Positions 1-12,475 are shown, counted from the first letter of the stretch. The stretch: 64,000 bases of DNA from Terfezia claveryi (GCA_015179025.1 WHUX01000227.1:17326-81325), one strand, 5' to 3'. Notes: a model not told the origin generated them from the sequence alone. A program made the numbers and translations.

Positions 1-3000
1 AAATGTAGTAAGCCAGGAAAGGCCAGGTTTTGGAGGATTCTGAGAACTAGTTGTTCGCAGTAAACTCATAGGTAGCCAGCAACAAAACCCAGTTATCCTG
101 CTAGAAATTGATAAAGGTCCACAGATATTGCTCTATAATGGTATTCATCCTCTCTGATTGGCTGTCTGTCTAGAGGTGATATGCAGTTGATAAAAGAACT
201 TTAATCCCTAGAAGCTCGCAGAAGGCTCTCCAAAAGTCCGAGGTAAACTGAGGGCCATGGTCGGACACAATGGATTCGGGGAGCTCATGATACCGTAACA
301 CATTATTGAGGTAGAGGTTGGCCAGCTCCTAAGCAGAACAGGTATCCCGACAAGGTACGACATGCCTTATCTTTGTCAACCGGTCTACCACTATTAGAAT
401 GGTATTGAATCCCAAGTCTTCGAGCAATCCTGTAACGAAATCCATGGTCAGGTGCAGCCACGGCCAATCTGGGATGTCCAGAGGTTTTAGGGTCCCATAT
501 GTACCATTCCACATCCTTCCTCTAGTTAATCCAGGTGTACTGTCTAGCCAGGAGTTCTAATTTCTTGGCTACCCTAAAGTGACTTGCCATTAGGGTATTG
601 TAGTGTTCCTCGATCAGTCTCAGGCGTAACCCTCTTCCTCCTTCTGGGATATAGAGCTGTTCCTGATAGTACAGGAGGCCCTCCTGGACGGTATATTCAG
701 CCAATGAGATCTTGGGGTAGCGGCGCTAGCCAGATTCTACTATGGTGATAATCTCCTTGGTTAGGGGGTTATCCTCGTATGCCTATCTCACCAATTGTTA
801 GAGATTGGCTTCCCCGGTGGCTTCCCTGGCAGCCTTAGCTTCAGCTTCCACATTAGCTTCAGCCTCAGTGAGGATATTGGCTGCCAAATCAAGGTTTTCG
901 GGCTTCAAGACCACCTGATTTTGGTATTTTAGCCTTTCATTCCCTCTTTTAGGGAGGTCACCTGATCTCCTAGTTAAGGCATCTGGTTTCCCACCAGCCT
1001 TACCTGGCTGGTATTTTATTTTGAAGTTGAACCGATATAAGAACTCTGACTACCTAGCCTGCCATTGGTTAAGCAGTTTGGTGGTAGTGAAATACTTAAG
1101 GTTCTTATGATTAGACAACACCTCAATAATCCCCTTGGCTGACTCCAGGTATGGCCTCTACTCCTCGAATGCTCTTATAATGGCCATCAAATCCTTGTCA
1201 TAGATCTTGTAATTGCACTCGGCCGGGGAGTGCTTTTTCGAGAAGTAAGCTACTAGGTGGAGGATGCTATTATTGTTGTTCTAGAATAGAATTCTCGCAG
1301 AAACATAGTTGGAAGCATCAGTTTCGATGACACATTCCTAGTCAGGTTTGAAATGAGGTAGGATCAGCGCTGAGCAGAAGGCTTTCTTGAGGTTCTGGAA
1401 GGCCAACTGAGCTTCTGGATTCCACTGGAAGGCCTTTTTCATCATCGGATATGAGCTAGCTTTCACCTTCATTTTCAGGTGTAAGCCAGCTTCTGCCTTC
1501 ATTTTCGTCAAGGCTGTCAGGAGTGCCACGATCCTTGAGTATCCCAGGATGAACCAGCGGTAAAAGTTGGTAAATCCTAGAAAGGCTTGCACGTCCTTCA
1601 AATTGGCCAGGGTTTCCTACTCCTAGATTGTGGCAACTTTGGCAGGGTCCATCCGGATGCCTTCCATAGTAATAATCAACCCCAGATATTTAACCTCCTG
1701 CATATAAAACTCACATTTCTTGGGTTTAAGGTACAATCCGGCTTGCTCCAGCTTCTTAAACAATTGTCGGACATGGATTTTGTGCTCTGCCAGAGTGTCT
1801 GAATAGATCAGGATATTATCAAGGTAGGCTGTGCAGAACATATCTAGAAAGTCTTGTAGGATGTAATTAATAAAGTATTGGAAGGAAGCTAGGGCATTAG
1901 TCAATCTAAAAGGTATGATATTGTACTTGAAGTGGCTATAACAAGTTCAGAAGGCCATTTTCCACTCCTCCCCCTTGGCAATCCGTACCAGGTTGTATGC
2001 CCCTCTCAGATCTAGTTTGGTAAACCATTTGGCCTTAGAAAGCCTGCCCAATGTCTCCTAGATTAGAGGTAAGGGGTACCTGTTCTTGACTGTTATCTCA
2101 TTCAGGCCCCGATAGTCTACACATAGCCTAAGAGAGCCATCTAATTTCTTGACAAATAGCACCGGGGCACCCGCTAGTGAGGAGCTGTAGCAGATGAAGC
2201 TCTTGTTGAAGTTTTCTTCCAAGTACTTCTTCAAAGCTTCTAGCTCCAACCAGGATATTCCATAGAGGGGCCTATAAGGGGGGGTCTTGCCCTCTATCAG
2301 TAGAATAGTATGGTCATATGGCTGGTGGGGTACAAGCTTTTCTGTGGCCTTCTCCAAGAACAAGTCGATAAATTCATAGTATTCATCTAGAACTATGGAC
2401 TTCTACTCCTCCTTCGACCATATCTTATTAATCTCCGAATTCACCTCATGTATGGACAGGGCATGAGCCTTCAGCTTGTGCCTCTTAGTGAGGTAAGCGA
2501 AAGCCCCTGCCCCGATAAAGCTGACATTTAGGGGTTTTAGGAGTTGTAGTACAGGAGAGCCAGGGGAAGTAGGAGGGGTAGGGAGCATAGGAGGAACAGG
2601 AGAATTAGCGGCATTGATATGTACAGACTGGTGAGCCACCTGGGTCGAGTAGATTATTGGGGGTGACAAGGCACACAGCCCAGTAATGGTGGCCTCTGGA
2701 TTCCTGCAGTGCTTTTTGTAATACTAGCTATTGAACTGTAGGGTGTAGGAGCCGAAGCTAACCGATACATCATGCATTCTAAGCTAGGGGATTTCAAGGA
2801 CAATTGGATACTTAAGCTTAGTCACAAACATTGGGAAGTTTGCTTTGGAGTGATCCCCGATCTGGGTAGGCAAGTATGCAATATTGGTGATATCCTTAGA
2901 GGAAATTAGTCGACCATCAATGACATCCAAAACAGGGGGTTTTGAGCTTGGACGTGAGTATGGAGAATTTACTAACAAAGGCCTGGTCAATGAATGCAAT

Positions 3001-3180
3001 TCCTGAAGCTTTACAATCTATAAGGGCTGATATAGTGATTGTTCTATCATCATTAATTTTAAGGGAAATAGATACAACAAAGTGCTCACTGAACAAGTGA
3101 GATTCATTAATAACAGAAGAAGTGGAAGACACAGAAAATGCAGACAAAGACAGAGATAAATGGCCTGGAGTAGGTCCCTT
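1..3180 (-). pseudogene. gypsy copy 1 pol: protease, RT, RNase H, integrase (degenerate)
   Basis: Decayed polyprotein gene for retrotransposition. Protease: ALIDCKASGIAF near 3020, where D-S/T-G-A is expected, so the active site is altered. [20 protein letters not shown] near 2110-2160, and AYLDNILIYSD near 1810-1835, where YLDD has become YLDN, a loss of a catalytic Asp. RNase H lies at about 1330-900. The integrase zinc-binding/core part lies at about 700-300, with MDFVTGLLEDLGF and VVDRLTK. Frames change and TAG/TAA codons interrupt it repeatedly, so no functional protein is expected. Gag and pol are in different frames, as in relatives that use frameshifting. The C-terminal chromodomain expected for this family lies beyond the window. 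Confidence 0.88.
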
Positions 3181-3194
3181 GCTAGTGTCAGTAA

Positions 3195-4345
3195 CTAGGC
3201 AAGGGACAGGGCTTTTCCTGACTTGTCAACCTCCTTGATCTGGAGTACTGGGATGTCGGAAATGGCATGGATGGCTAGAGTATGGGCTTTCCGAAGGGGA
3301 CAGGCTGCAATAAAATGATCCGCCTTCCCACATGTAATACACAGGCCTTTATCTCTATGCCTGTCCCTTTCCTTCTGGGTCAACTGAGGCCTTCTTGAGG
3401 ATAAATCTATGGAGGCAGGACCTTCTGGCACTAGTAAGGGGTATACCGGCTAGTTGCTCATGGGAGATTGGGCTGGCTTGGTGTTCGGCTGCTGCTGCTA
3501 TTGTGCTGGGCGGGTGGTCGGTCGGAAGGCCAGTCAGTAGTATAACCTGGCCATTCGTTGCTCTACTATAGAGGTCTAGTCGATCAACTCCTCAAGAGTA
3601 TTAACTGCGAGGAGGGTTACCATGGCTTGTTGGAACTCATTGCTAAGCCCTTCTTAGAATTGCTTAAACTTGGCCTAGTCATTCCACTTTACCTCTGCGG
3701 CCAGCTTGGAGAACTCTGCCACGTATGTGGACAACTCTGAGTTCTGCTGTCTCAAGGCTTAGAGGGCTAGACTAGCTATTTCCACTACATCAGGATCTCT
3801 GAACGCCCGATCCAAGATGGCAAATAAGGCTGGGATGTTATCAAGCTTCATCTCTGTCTAGAGCACATAGGGCTGGATCTGATCTATGGCCTTACCCTCT
3901 AGCAAGATGAATACATAGGCCAGGCGGTGTTGTTCTAATGGAAATCTAGCCGAATCCCTGCTCAACTTCAAGTTCACCGCATTTTTCTAGGCTTGTAGAC
4001 AAGCCCTATCCTTATTGAATTTAGGGGGAGTCAGAATGCTTTCAGTCTTATTGCTACTGGCTGCTGTTGGTATTACGATGTTCTCTAGAGTGTGGCTGAG
4101 GTTTTGGACCATAGTCTGTTCGTTGGCCAGGGCAAGGTTCACATGGTCGAGATCCGTTTAGAGGATCATGATTTCTGCATCGGCGGATCTCAGCTTTCGT
4201 TCAGCCACGGCTAGGCTGTCGCCGAGTGTGGCCCCAATGGTATTCATAGCCTTGAAGATGTCAATGATTTCTTGATAATAGGCATTCAATTCATTCGGGC
4301 CTGAGAGTATAGGGGAGCTTCTCTAGGTCTGGAACTTGACAGCAG
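3195..4345 (-). pseudogene. gypsy copy 1 gag with CCHC zinc knuckle (degenerate)
   Basis: Capsid/nucleocapsid gene on the minus strand. The capsid-like part (about 4000-3550) carries KFNKDRACLQA and a helical region ending ELSTYVAEFSKLAAEVKW, typical of retrotransposon gag. The C-terminus has an intact zinc knuckle, CITCGKADHFIAAC (CX2CX4HX4C), near 3310-3350. In the other copy (27185-33356) the knuckle His is replaced by Tyr. Several TAG codons break the frame. I see no clear start codon matching the sister copy's MAGN start, so the 5' limit is approximate. Confidence 0.82.
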
Positions 4346-4406
4346 ATGGTGGAAGAGCTGCTCCTAATATGACTGTGTACTAGTTGGTCCAAAGGATCCA
4401 ACATAG

Positions 4407-4865
4407 TGTAACGACAGCTCTAGGAACAAGGCGACCAAGGGGTATGCTAGGGTGGGGACAGGAACGAGGTGAGATATACGTAGGAGCACTACATATATGA
4501 TCAGGGGAAGGCTGGAATAGGGCAAGGGCTGGGGGCAAGAGGTAAGGACAAGAGATATGCGGAATGGTTGCTGCGTATATTAGAGGGAGGCAGCTATGCT
4601 GCAGAGTTGTTTATATGCAACAAGGATGTGCATAAGGGAAGTACACAAGCGCTGAGAGAAGCAAGGTCCTGTATTGGGTATACAAGATATTATATAGGGA
4701 TCCAATGAGAGGGCAGAGAGAGCGAGATATATATACAGGCTTCCTTCCAGGCCAAGGCCACTGAAAGGAATAAACTTTCCGAGACTTCTATCTTAGGAGC
4801 TGAGATAACAATAGTATCACAACGACAATACAAGCAAACCAAGCTAGGAAGGGATAGTTATGACA
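4407..4865 (-). repeat. 5' LTR of gypsy copy 1
   Basis: 459-bp LTR whose plus-strand reading begins TGTAACGACAGCTC and ends TTATGACA. It aligns along its length with the 546-bp LTRs of the intact sister copy (27185-27730 and 32811-33356) and with the LTR at 5447-5911 in the opposite orientation. The next bases, GTATG at 4866-4870, would be the target duplication, but its partner is off the window. Confidence 0.85.
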
Positions 4866-4871
4866 GTATGG

Positions 4872-5446
4872 AACAACTGTCACACAAACTGAATTACAAG
4901 TTCTTAGGTCTATATGAGGTATTAGGGAGTGTGAGCACTCATGCTTACTATCAAGCACTATCCTATCATTTATATTTCTAAGATCAAGCATACTATAGAT
5001 GACTTTCACTCAGGACAGAAACACCTCCTACATCCTCTAGTAGTTATTGAAGGTAAAGAGGAATGGGAGGTGGAGAAAGTGCTGGACTCGCAAAAGAGGT
5101 ACAAGCATCTACAGTATAAGGTTAAATAGGTAGGGGATAAGGAGACTACCTAGCAACTTACTGAGGACCTAGAAAATGCTCAGGATCTGGTCTCCCTATT
5201 CCATCAATAATACCTGAAGAAGTCCTATCTAGTTGAGTGATCTTCTTATATTTAAGTTAGGGTTCTTGTCCTTATTCTTGTTATTGTTGTCTCTATTATT
5301 ACCTATGATGCAGGTAATAGGTCTTTATTATTGTTTGGAGTTAGGGTTCTCATTCTTGCACTTGTTGTTGTTTCCTGTATTAATTTTGCTGGTTGTTATG
5401 CCCAAAGTCTCCTTATTGCTGGAGCTCTACTCTAAAGAGGGGATAG
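4872..5446 (+). pseudogene. Older gypsy copy: integrase C-terminus and chromodomain (fragment)
   Basis: Plus-strand fragment matching the integrase tail of the gypsy at 27185-33356, which lies there on the minus strand. The match starts immediately after the LTR of copy 1. At about 5045-5215 it encodes a chromodomain-like segment (VEKVLDSQKRYKHLQYKVK, then after a TAG LTEDLENAQDLVSLFH). Chromodomains on gypsy integrases are thought to target insertion to heterochromatin. The polypurine tract region and LTR follow at 5447. Its 5' part should lie to the left of copy 1, outside the window, which makes copy 1 a nested insertion. Confidence 0.8.
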
Positions 5447-5911
5447 TATCATAATAGTGTGCTTAGTTGTCCTTGTCATTATCTGTGATGCAGCTAATAG
5501 ATTATTGCTATCCTGCTTGGCTCCCAAGATAGGGATCTTGGGAAGCTTATTCCTTCCATTATCTTGGCTCGGAATCATGTATATATATAGCCCCTGTCCC
5601 TCATACTGTCATTGAATCCCTATCTAATATCTTGTATACTTAATACAGGACCTTGACTCTCCCAGTACTTGTACACCTCCCTTGTGCACCTCTTTGTCTC
5701 ATAAATAGCTTGGCAGCACAGCTGCCTCCCTCTGACACATGTGGCAACTACTTCCATATGTCTCTTATCCTTGCCTCTTTCCCTCTTGCCTTTGCCTCGT
5801 CCTAGTCTTTCCCTAGTTACATACATAGTATTCCTATGTATATTTTACCTTAGCTCTGCCCTTGCCTCAGCATACCTCTTGGTCACCTTATTCTCTAGAG
5901 CTCCTGTCATA
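5447..5911 (+). repeat. 3' LTR of the older gypsy copy
   Basis: LTR in plus orientation. Its reverse complement aligns with LTRs 4407-4865 and 27185-27730. It starts TATCATAATAG, where the intact copy has TGTCACAACC, and ends CTCCTGTCATA. The terminal TG and CA have mutated to TA, consistent with RIP. It is preceded by the purine-rich stretch AAAGAGGGGA, the decayed polypurine tract. Confidence 0.82.
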
Positions 5912-8879
5912 CACTACAAGCTAATAGTAGTAGTAGATATAAGGTCAATGAATATCTAGAACAGTCTGTAGATATTAAAATAGCTAGAGATATAAGATAG
6001 AATATATAAATAATATATTAAGCTTAATATCATATAGTAGAAACAAGATATTATATAGTCTCAAACAATATTATAGCCATTTAAAGTAATATAAAGTAGC
6101 AATATATAACGAATATACTAGAGTATAAGGAAATATGCAATAAGTAGCTTAGAAGTTTTCTTATACTCCCTAAAAGTCTTCTAGAAGCCATAAATGAAAA
6201 TCTATATATAATATATATATAAATAGATATTGTACTATTTAGTTAAGTTAGCTAGATGGTTATGAGTATTAATTAAGATCTTGTATAAACTACTATATAA
6301 AATACTATATAGAGAGACCTTCAAATTGCAATAAATAAACAAGAGGCTTCTAAACTATAATATAGGTCTTAAAGTATATAATACTTAAATAAAGGCTTCT
6401 AGAAAAAATTTAGTAGTATAGGCTATAGATTTTTAATACCTTACCTCAGCATCTAATCCTCAGTATATATTAGAGCTATAGATATAAATAGGTATTAACC
6501 TTATACTTTATATATATATATATAAAAAAGATATATAGTAATAATATTATTTAGTAGGTCTAATATATAGGATATGAAATAGAAAATAAGAGTGTATAGA
6601 GTATAAAAGATATAGGAGTTATATAAGGTAGATAGATAAAGAGACTATAAAAGATATAAAGGTTAAAGAGAATTAAAATACTAAACAACTAGCTAATATA
6701 CTCTAAAAGCTCAAAATAGCTGAATTATATATTATTAGTATTGAATAATAATAACTTTCTATATAGCTCTATACCTATATATTATATTCTAATATAAATA
6801 CCAATACTAAATTAAGGTACTAGTACTATATAGGCTTATTAGTTTATGATATCTATAAGTAGAAAGGTTATACTGAAAGATAGAGAGCAATTATATTCTT
6901 TTTAAGATAGATTAGTATATATAATAGTTTTATATAAGTTATTCAACTAGCTAGTATATATATATTATAAAATATATTCAAGAGTATTAGAAAATAATTT
7001 ATCTAGAGTCTAGCCAGAATAGTATTAAAGAATATATATCATAGTAAATGTAGTTAATATAGATTATAGCTAGGCTAAAACTATAGTATAAGTCAAACTA
7101 TTTTAAAAGCAATACTTGTAGTGAGCTGATAGCTATAGATATAAGCTTAATCTCTCTTTAAGGGATTAAGGTATACTAGGAGATAAATACAGAAAATACA
7201 GAATATAATATAATTATTACAATAGTTAGATTTAACTATAGACAATCAACTACTTTATAATATTCTTATAATTCAGTATTAACTTTTTTCTTTAGCTAGC
7301 TAACCAGTTTAATCTGACTTATTATCTCTATCTGAATAGCTAGATACATCCTTTCAATTATAGTAACCAAGTATACTAATTACTAATATAAGATTATAAG
7401 ATTAAATAAGTAAAAAATTTTGAACAGAAAAGAGTTATGTATATTCAAAATAATAATAAAGCTATCTTAAGTATTACTATAGTCTCAATACTATAGTTCT
7501 AGTACTCTAATAAAAAAACCTATTATTTCTACTAATAAATTCTAACTTTTTTATTTTTTCTTAAGATATCTTAATTAACTATATTGAAATAACTAGTTTT
7601 ATATTATAAATATTCTCATTAGGTATTTCTAATTACCTATACTTCTTATAATATTAGTTTACCTTATATGAGAGTATTTCTTACAGCTAAGATATTAGAA
7701 TTAGTACTAGCAATAGAGCTTTTAAAAGTTAATAAAATATAAGATAAATTAGATATAGAAAGGCTTATTATTTAGATATAGAAAAACTGAGAAAAGTTAT
7801 AAAGAATGTAAGCTATATAGTATAAGAAATTAAAGAAGAAATTATTTAAAAATAAAGATAATATAACTATTAAATAGATTTGAGGAAAAGCTATTAATAT
7901 AAAAATAGCTTAAATATAGATAAAAAGCTTTTTAGTTAAAACTAGTTAGAGATTAAGGCTGGAAAAAAATAGGGGATCTATAAATAAAATTTTAGAATTC
8001 ATATATATATTTTTTTAAAGGTTAAATACTATTTAGAGACTTATAAGACCTAATATAATGCAAATTCTTATTATAGATATAGGACCAAATAATAGTTTAA
8101 ATATTAAGGACTAGGACAAGAGTAATAGTAAAGATAAAAGTAAAAGTAAAGGCAATAATATAGATTTAGAGGATTTAGATACTTCTATAGTAAAATTTAA
8201 ATAGCTAAAATAAAATAAACTAGTATCTATTAAGTAGATATTAGAAGAATGTACTACTATAGAGTCTATAAATACTTACAAGAAAATAAAAATTAAAAAG
8301 AAAATTGAGAAGCAATAAAGAAGACTGATGATTTAACTAGTAAATCAAATCCAACAAAAAAATTACTCAAATACAGGTAGATACAATAGCTTGAGTTTTA
8401 TAAATCTAAGTAGAGATATAGATAAAACTCTAACTAGTATTATTGGCTTAATGGTTAAGAAGTAGAAATAGCTTGATTAAGGCTCCAATATATAAGTATA
8501 GTTCAAGTAGCTATAATAGAATAAAATAAACTCTAATATATTAATAGACTTCTATATAGTTATACAGCAAGTTTTGACTAAAATGAAGATATATTATAAT
8601 TCTTCTATTTGTCTAAAATTGACTTTTATATTTGTTAATATAGTACTAACTAAATATTTTAATATTAATAAAAATAGCTAATTAAAGTATTATTGTTAGA
8701 AGAAATTTCAGAAATTATATGATATTGCAAAGTTTATAAGATTGTAAGAAATATAAAAGTATTTTTTATATAGTACTCTTAGTACTATACTAGTATACTT
8801 ATTAATAAAGAAAGGAATTAAAATAGTTTACTTACTAAATTATTATAAGATAATAGCTAATATCTTTGAGTATTTTTAC
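5912..8879. other. Extremely AT-rich, RIP-saturated DNA with no recognisable gene
   Basis: Almost three kilobases dominated by TA, TATA and TAG. No open frame longer than a few dozen codons was found. Short plus-strand stretches around 7270-7560 and 8350-8880 read as peptide-like sequence between TAG codons and may be the ghost of another transposon, but no domain could be identified. It most resembles an AT-isochore formed by repeated RIP of repeats. Confidence 0.6.
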
Positions 8880-10129
8880 TAGTTGTTAAGGTTAGAATTT
8901 GGCACTAAGTTTCTACTCAATACTAGGTTTTTACTCACTTGCATATATTTCAAATAATATATATAAAATAAAAGTAGATACTATTTACAGAATCTAAGAA
9001 ACTACCTAATACTACTAATAGATGGTAGAGGCATACCAAAGAGCTAGTGTAGGATATGGGGTGTCCTAGAATTGGTTAAAGAGCCTAGAGTAGGTGTATG
9101 GGGGAAGGGAGGGAGGAGGGGAGTACTGGCATAGTAAGAATAGATAATTCTAAATAATTGTCAAACTAATTCTTAATCTTATAGTAGCCAGAGGAGTTAC
9201 TAGAAATGTTAATTGAACTAGCTACTTTTTAGAGTTTAGTTTGAGAGCATTTGGTAAGATTTCTCTAGTAGGATATCTTAGCTACACTCTTGCATAATTT
9301 CGAGATCTATGTACACTATTGTTTGGCAGTCTCCTATATAGCCTTTTTTGCAGTCTTTTTCAAATTTACCTCCTCTCATACTTGATAAAGACTTACAATT
9401 GCCTGACTATCAAGTATATATCTTAACTTTAGCTCTTTCTTGTCTAGATAATACCTATCATACTATGTATTTTTTGAATTAGCTACCTGCCACTGCTTAA
9501 ATATTTGTTGAACCAACTATTAATCTCGTTCCTAAGCAATTCTAAATTATGATAGATAATCTACCAAGTTCTCCAAAATATGCTTACAAGCTTCTGAATT
9601 AGTTTCCTCTACTAGTAGAAGCTTCTATTAGCGAACTAAATAAGTTATTTGACTTGATTTCTTTGATATTAGAGGTAGTAAGTTAGATATAATAACTACT
9701 AAAAGGATTTCTGTATAGAGTATTTGTTGTGTAGTCTAGAGTTTATTTAGAACAACTTAAGAATTAAATAGATATAGCCTATATAGTGTATACTGTAAGG
9801 CAATTTTTTCTGAACTGCCTTACTAAGACTTACTCTAGTAAGTTGGTTTTTTTCTACTCTTCAAACTAAGGAGTTGGTTATTCGCTACTCTGGATTACTC
9901 TAGCCAGCATTGAGTATCTGACGAGTACTTGCTAACCCTTAGTATTATTGATTTAGTACTAGTGCTGGTACCTGACTCCAGATAAGTTCTCATATATACT
10001 ATATATAATTCGAGTCAAATTTAACTTTGCATACCATCACTATTATAGATTTCTTGTATATCACAGATTACCTCCACTATTATAGATTGCTTGTACTATT
10101 ATAGAATTGTCACCATTTTTCACAGTCCC

Positions 10130-10245
10130 ATAGTTGTCATGGAATTAATTCAAGTTGTTACAGAATCAACTTAAGTTGTTACAGAATCAACTCAAGTTAT
10201 TATGGAATTAACTTAAGTTGTCATGGAATTGTTTAAAGCTAACTT
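10130..10245. repeat. ~24-bp tandem repeat
   Basis: Four to five imperfect copies of a unit like TTGTTACAGAATCAACTTAAG, inside the Fot1 element between transposase-coding segments. Minisatellites with similar TGTCATGG/TTATCATAG words occur at 12760-12850 and 14640-14910. Confidence 0.6.
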
Positions 10246-10775
10246 TAGCAAATTTCTCTGCCAAGAGAACAATTTAGTAATGACAAAAATAAAGAACATA
10301 GTGAAATATTGGTCAGAAATTGTTGGCAAAGATTCAGTTGATCACCAAGTACATAGAGAGTCAGTATGAGGTAGTTTCACAAGAAGTATGGCTGGTGCAA
10401 GTTAGTATTGAGTTAGAAAAAGAGTTGCAAAACTCACCTCAACTCGCCTCGAGGTACATACTAAGTTTATATATCTTAAATACCTTTATAATAGATAACT
10501 ATATATAAGTAACTTATTATGCTTCTAAGTATATTGGAAGAAAGTTGCCTTTGTAAATACTATAAACCTTATATCAAATATAATTATCCATTGCTTTACT
10601 ATAGTGATATTGTAAAAGTTTAAAGAGACTAACATCTAAAGGCTATAGGATATATATAGAGGGTAGAAGAAGACAATATAGAGCAATCTAATATGCATTA
10701 CAATACTCTATAAACTCTATCATAATATAAGACTAATGCTCATCTAGAATTAGCATCCTCCACTCTTCTTATCTA

Positions 10776-11022
10776 CATCAGGAAAAAAAATAGTTTGTCT
10801 CCAGTGTCTCTAGAGACAGTAATGCCACTGGAGACAAGGTGTGTCTCCCGATTGGCAGAATGTCTCCCAGTGTCTCCAGGAGACACCGGGAGACACTGGG
10901 AGACACATAGGAGACACTCAGGAGACACTTAAGAGACATAAAAGACACAAAAGACACAGGAGACAACCCTGTCTCCTGGAGACACCACCTGGCGTCCCGA
11001 TGCCACTTTTTTCTTGCTGATG
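10776..11022. mobile_element. 247-bp MITE rich in GGGAGACAC repeats
   Basis: Inserted in the Fot1 transposase. Flanking TA dinucleotides at 10774-10775 and 11023-11024 fit a TA target duplication. Ends form an imperfect inverted repeat: the left end reads CATCAGGAAAAAAAATAG and the reverse-complemented right end CATCAGCAAGAAAAAAGTGG. The middle is a run of GAGACAC/GTCTCC variants on both strands, able to fold into several hairpins. A 73-bp relative with the same two ends is at 42964-43036. No coding capacity. Confidence 0.75.
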
Positions 11023-12096
11023 TAATATCCTTAGTATAAAGATTAAAAATATTTTTTACCTAATCCAAACTTAATGCTTAATCTGTCTATGCTTTAGGAG
11101 AATATGTAAAATGAAATACTTTTGATTTAGTATCCTAACCAGTAAACTTATACTATTCTATATAGTGATTAGCTCTTTTGTATAAAATAAGAGAAGATAA
11201 TACTTGTCTATCTGCAAATATAGATTCTATTATAGTAAATAGCTTTTAATTTCTATTATCTATCATTTTAAATCTCTATCTTTAATATATATATATTACC
11301 TTAAACTATTCTGCTAATCCTATTAAAAATCTTTTCTCATCTATATTATATATATTCTGTTGCTTAATCCCTTTGTATACTATAATTTATTTAACTTTAG
11401 TAAAGTAATTTCAAATAATATATAGATTTTTTGCCTCTACTTGACTTCACTCTAGAGGGCTAGTTAATTTTGTTGCTAGCTTTAGATATTAATTTAAATA
11501 CTATATAATTCAGTTCTCTCTAATAGTAGCTTTAATAATTAATTCTACTACTTATCTAATATTCTTTATATATAGTGGAAAACTATAATTCTCTAGATTC
11601 TGTATCTACTATACTATAGACTTTTTATCTATAGGTATTAATAGCTATTGAACTGAGTAAACTATAAAGTAAGGTTTTGCACCTTTTTGTCTTCTATATA
11701 GTATTGAGTATAGTATTATAAATGCACTTTCAGTATCTCAAAGTGACATAGTACTAGCTTGAATTATATTCAGTACCTTCTATATTATGTCTTCCCACTT
11801 TGCCCAAGCCTTAGCAGCTTCTTCTCTAACTTTGACATACCCTATCTATATAATACCAATGCTATTAGTACTTAACTACTATATCTATACATATAATATT
11901 AATATTATATAAAATGTTTTTATGTTGTCTGGAAGATTAGGTACAAGTGCTATGAAGAGAACATTAATTTTCTATGCAAGCATACTTGCCTTGCTTCCTT
12001 ATTTAAAGTGCAATCAGCTGCAAAAAATACAAAAAAAGGCCTAAGTAGAAACTTAATGGTGAGTAGAAACCTAATACTAAATTCTAACTTTTACTA

Positions 12097-12277
12097 GAAG
12101 TATACCATATAATACTATTCTTATGAGCTATTAAAATTTTAAGATAATAATGAAGTTTTATTTATTAGCTTTTGAGGATATTTATCTATTATTTATTATA
12201 AACTAGGTTAATACTTGTTTTAAGAACCTATATAGGCTACTATATATATACGAGAAACTCATGTATTTTGAGGCTTC
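12097..12277. other. Short spacer between Fot1 and hAT, holding one array unit
   Basis: AT-rich spacer. At 12249-12277 it holds a single unit (GAGAAACTCATG...GAGGCTTC) of the same repeat that forms the array at 23472-24010. This suggests that the hAT element at 12286 was inserted into that array. Confidence 0.6.
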
Positions 12278-12318
12278 TAGATATATAGTGTGCTCTATCA
12301 GAGTGGTTTTCTCTGATC
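12278..12318 (+). repeat. 8-bp target duplication and left terminal inverted repeat of the large hAT
   Basis: TAGATATA (12278-12285) is followed by the terminal repeat starting TAGTGTGCTCTATCAGAG. The first 17-18 bases pair with the right end, with one or two mismatches and one gap. Confidence 0.72.
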
Positions 12319-12428
12319 CAATCCAAAAAAACCCACTCTGAAATTTAGTTTTTTAGCTCTCTTAACTAATCTAACTTAGTTTTTTCCCTATAGTATCCTA
12401 TTCACTCCAAACTATTTATTTTTAGATA

Positions 12429-12475
12429 ACTGCCAAGCATCCGAATGTTTAGCCAAGCATCCAAATATTTAGCCA
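12429..12475. repeat. ~21-bp tandem repeat
   Basis: About 2.3 copies of a unit like GCCAAGCATCCGAATGTTTA near the left end of the large hAT. Subterminal repeats of this kind can be transposase-binding sites, but that is only an inference here. Confidence 0.45.

Larger units (their letters stand above)
1..4865 (-). mobile_element. Ty3/gypsy chromovirus copy 1, truncated by window edge
   Basis: LTR retrotransposon read on the minus strand: 5' LTR at 4407-4865, then gag, protease, reverse transcriptase, RNase H and integrase, running off the left edge inside the integrase region. It is closely related to the complete copy at 27185-33356, which aligns with it domain by domain. Many in-frame TAG codons stand where the sister copy or the family has CAG or TGG, as RIP would produce. 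The right end abuts plus-strand gypsy sequence at 4866, so the element sits inside another gypsy copy. The left LTR and the matching target duplication lie outside the window. Confidence 0.9.
9190..11880 (-). pseudogene. Fot1/pogo transposase (degenerate, interrupted by a MITE)
   Basis: Cut-and-paste transposase of the pogo/Fot1 family, decayed. N-terminal helix-turn-helix region near 11860-11560 (REEAAKAWAKWED, then LYRRQKGAKPYF). First catalytic Asp in NIYNIDEKRFLIGLAE near 11350-11310; the usual form is NMDEKGFLLG. Middle: LYKRANHYIEQYKF and FHFTYSPKA (about 11170-11100). Second catalytic region in RMLILDEHQSY near 10750, where LLLDGHGSH is usual. Then LQPLDVSLFKLLQYHYSKAM near 10650-10600. 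The C-terminal basic region KRLQKRLYRRLP lies near 9340. TAG codons and frame changes throughout. The MITE splits it just before the LILD motif. Confidence 0.85.
8882..12094 (-). mobile_element. Fot1/pogo-type Tc1-mariner element (RIP-degraded)
   Basis: DNA transposon bounded by imperfect terminal inverted repeats of about 50 bp: 8890-8937 pairs with the reverse complement of 12042-12089, sharing GTTAGAATTT and AGGTTTCTACTCA. TA dinucleotides at 8880-8881 and 12095-12096 fit the TA target duplication of this superfamily. The interior encodes a Fot1/pogo transposase on the minus strand. A 247-bp MITE (10776-11022) interrupts it. Confidence 0.83.

Noticed and set aside
5912..8881. Mitochondrial DNA insertion, suggested by AT content
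   Set aside because: No mitochondrial protein, rRNA or tRNA sequence was recognised, and the TA-rich texture matches RIP seen in the identifiable elements on both sides.
10785..11022. CRISPR-like array from repeated GAGACAC words
   Set aside because: Units are short, unevenly spaced, present on both strands and without unique spacers. The genome is eukaryotic. It fits a MITE.
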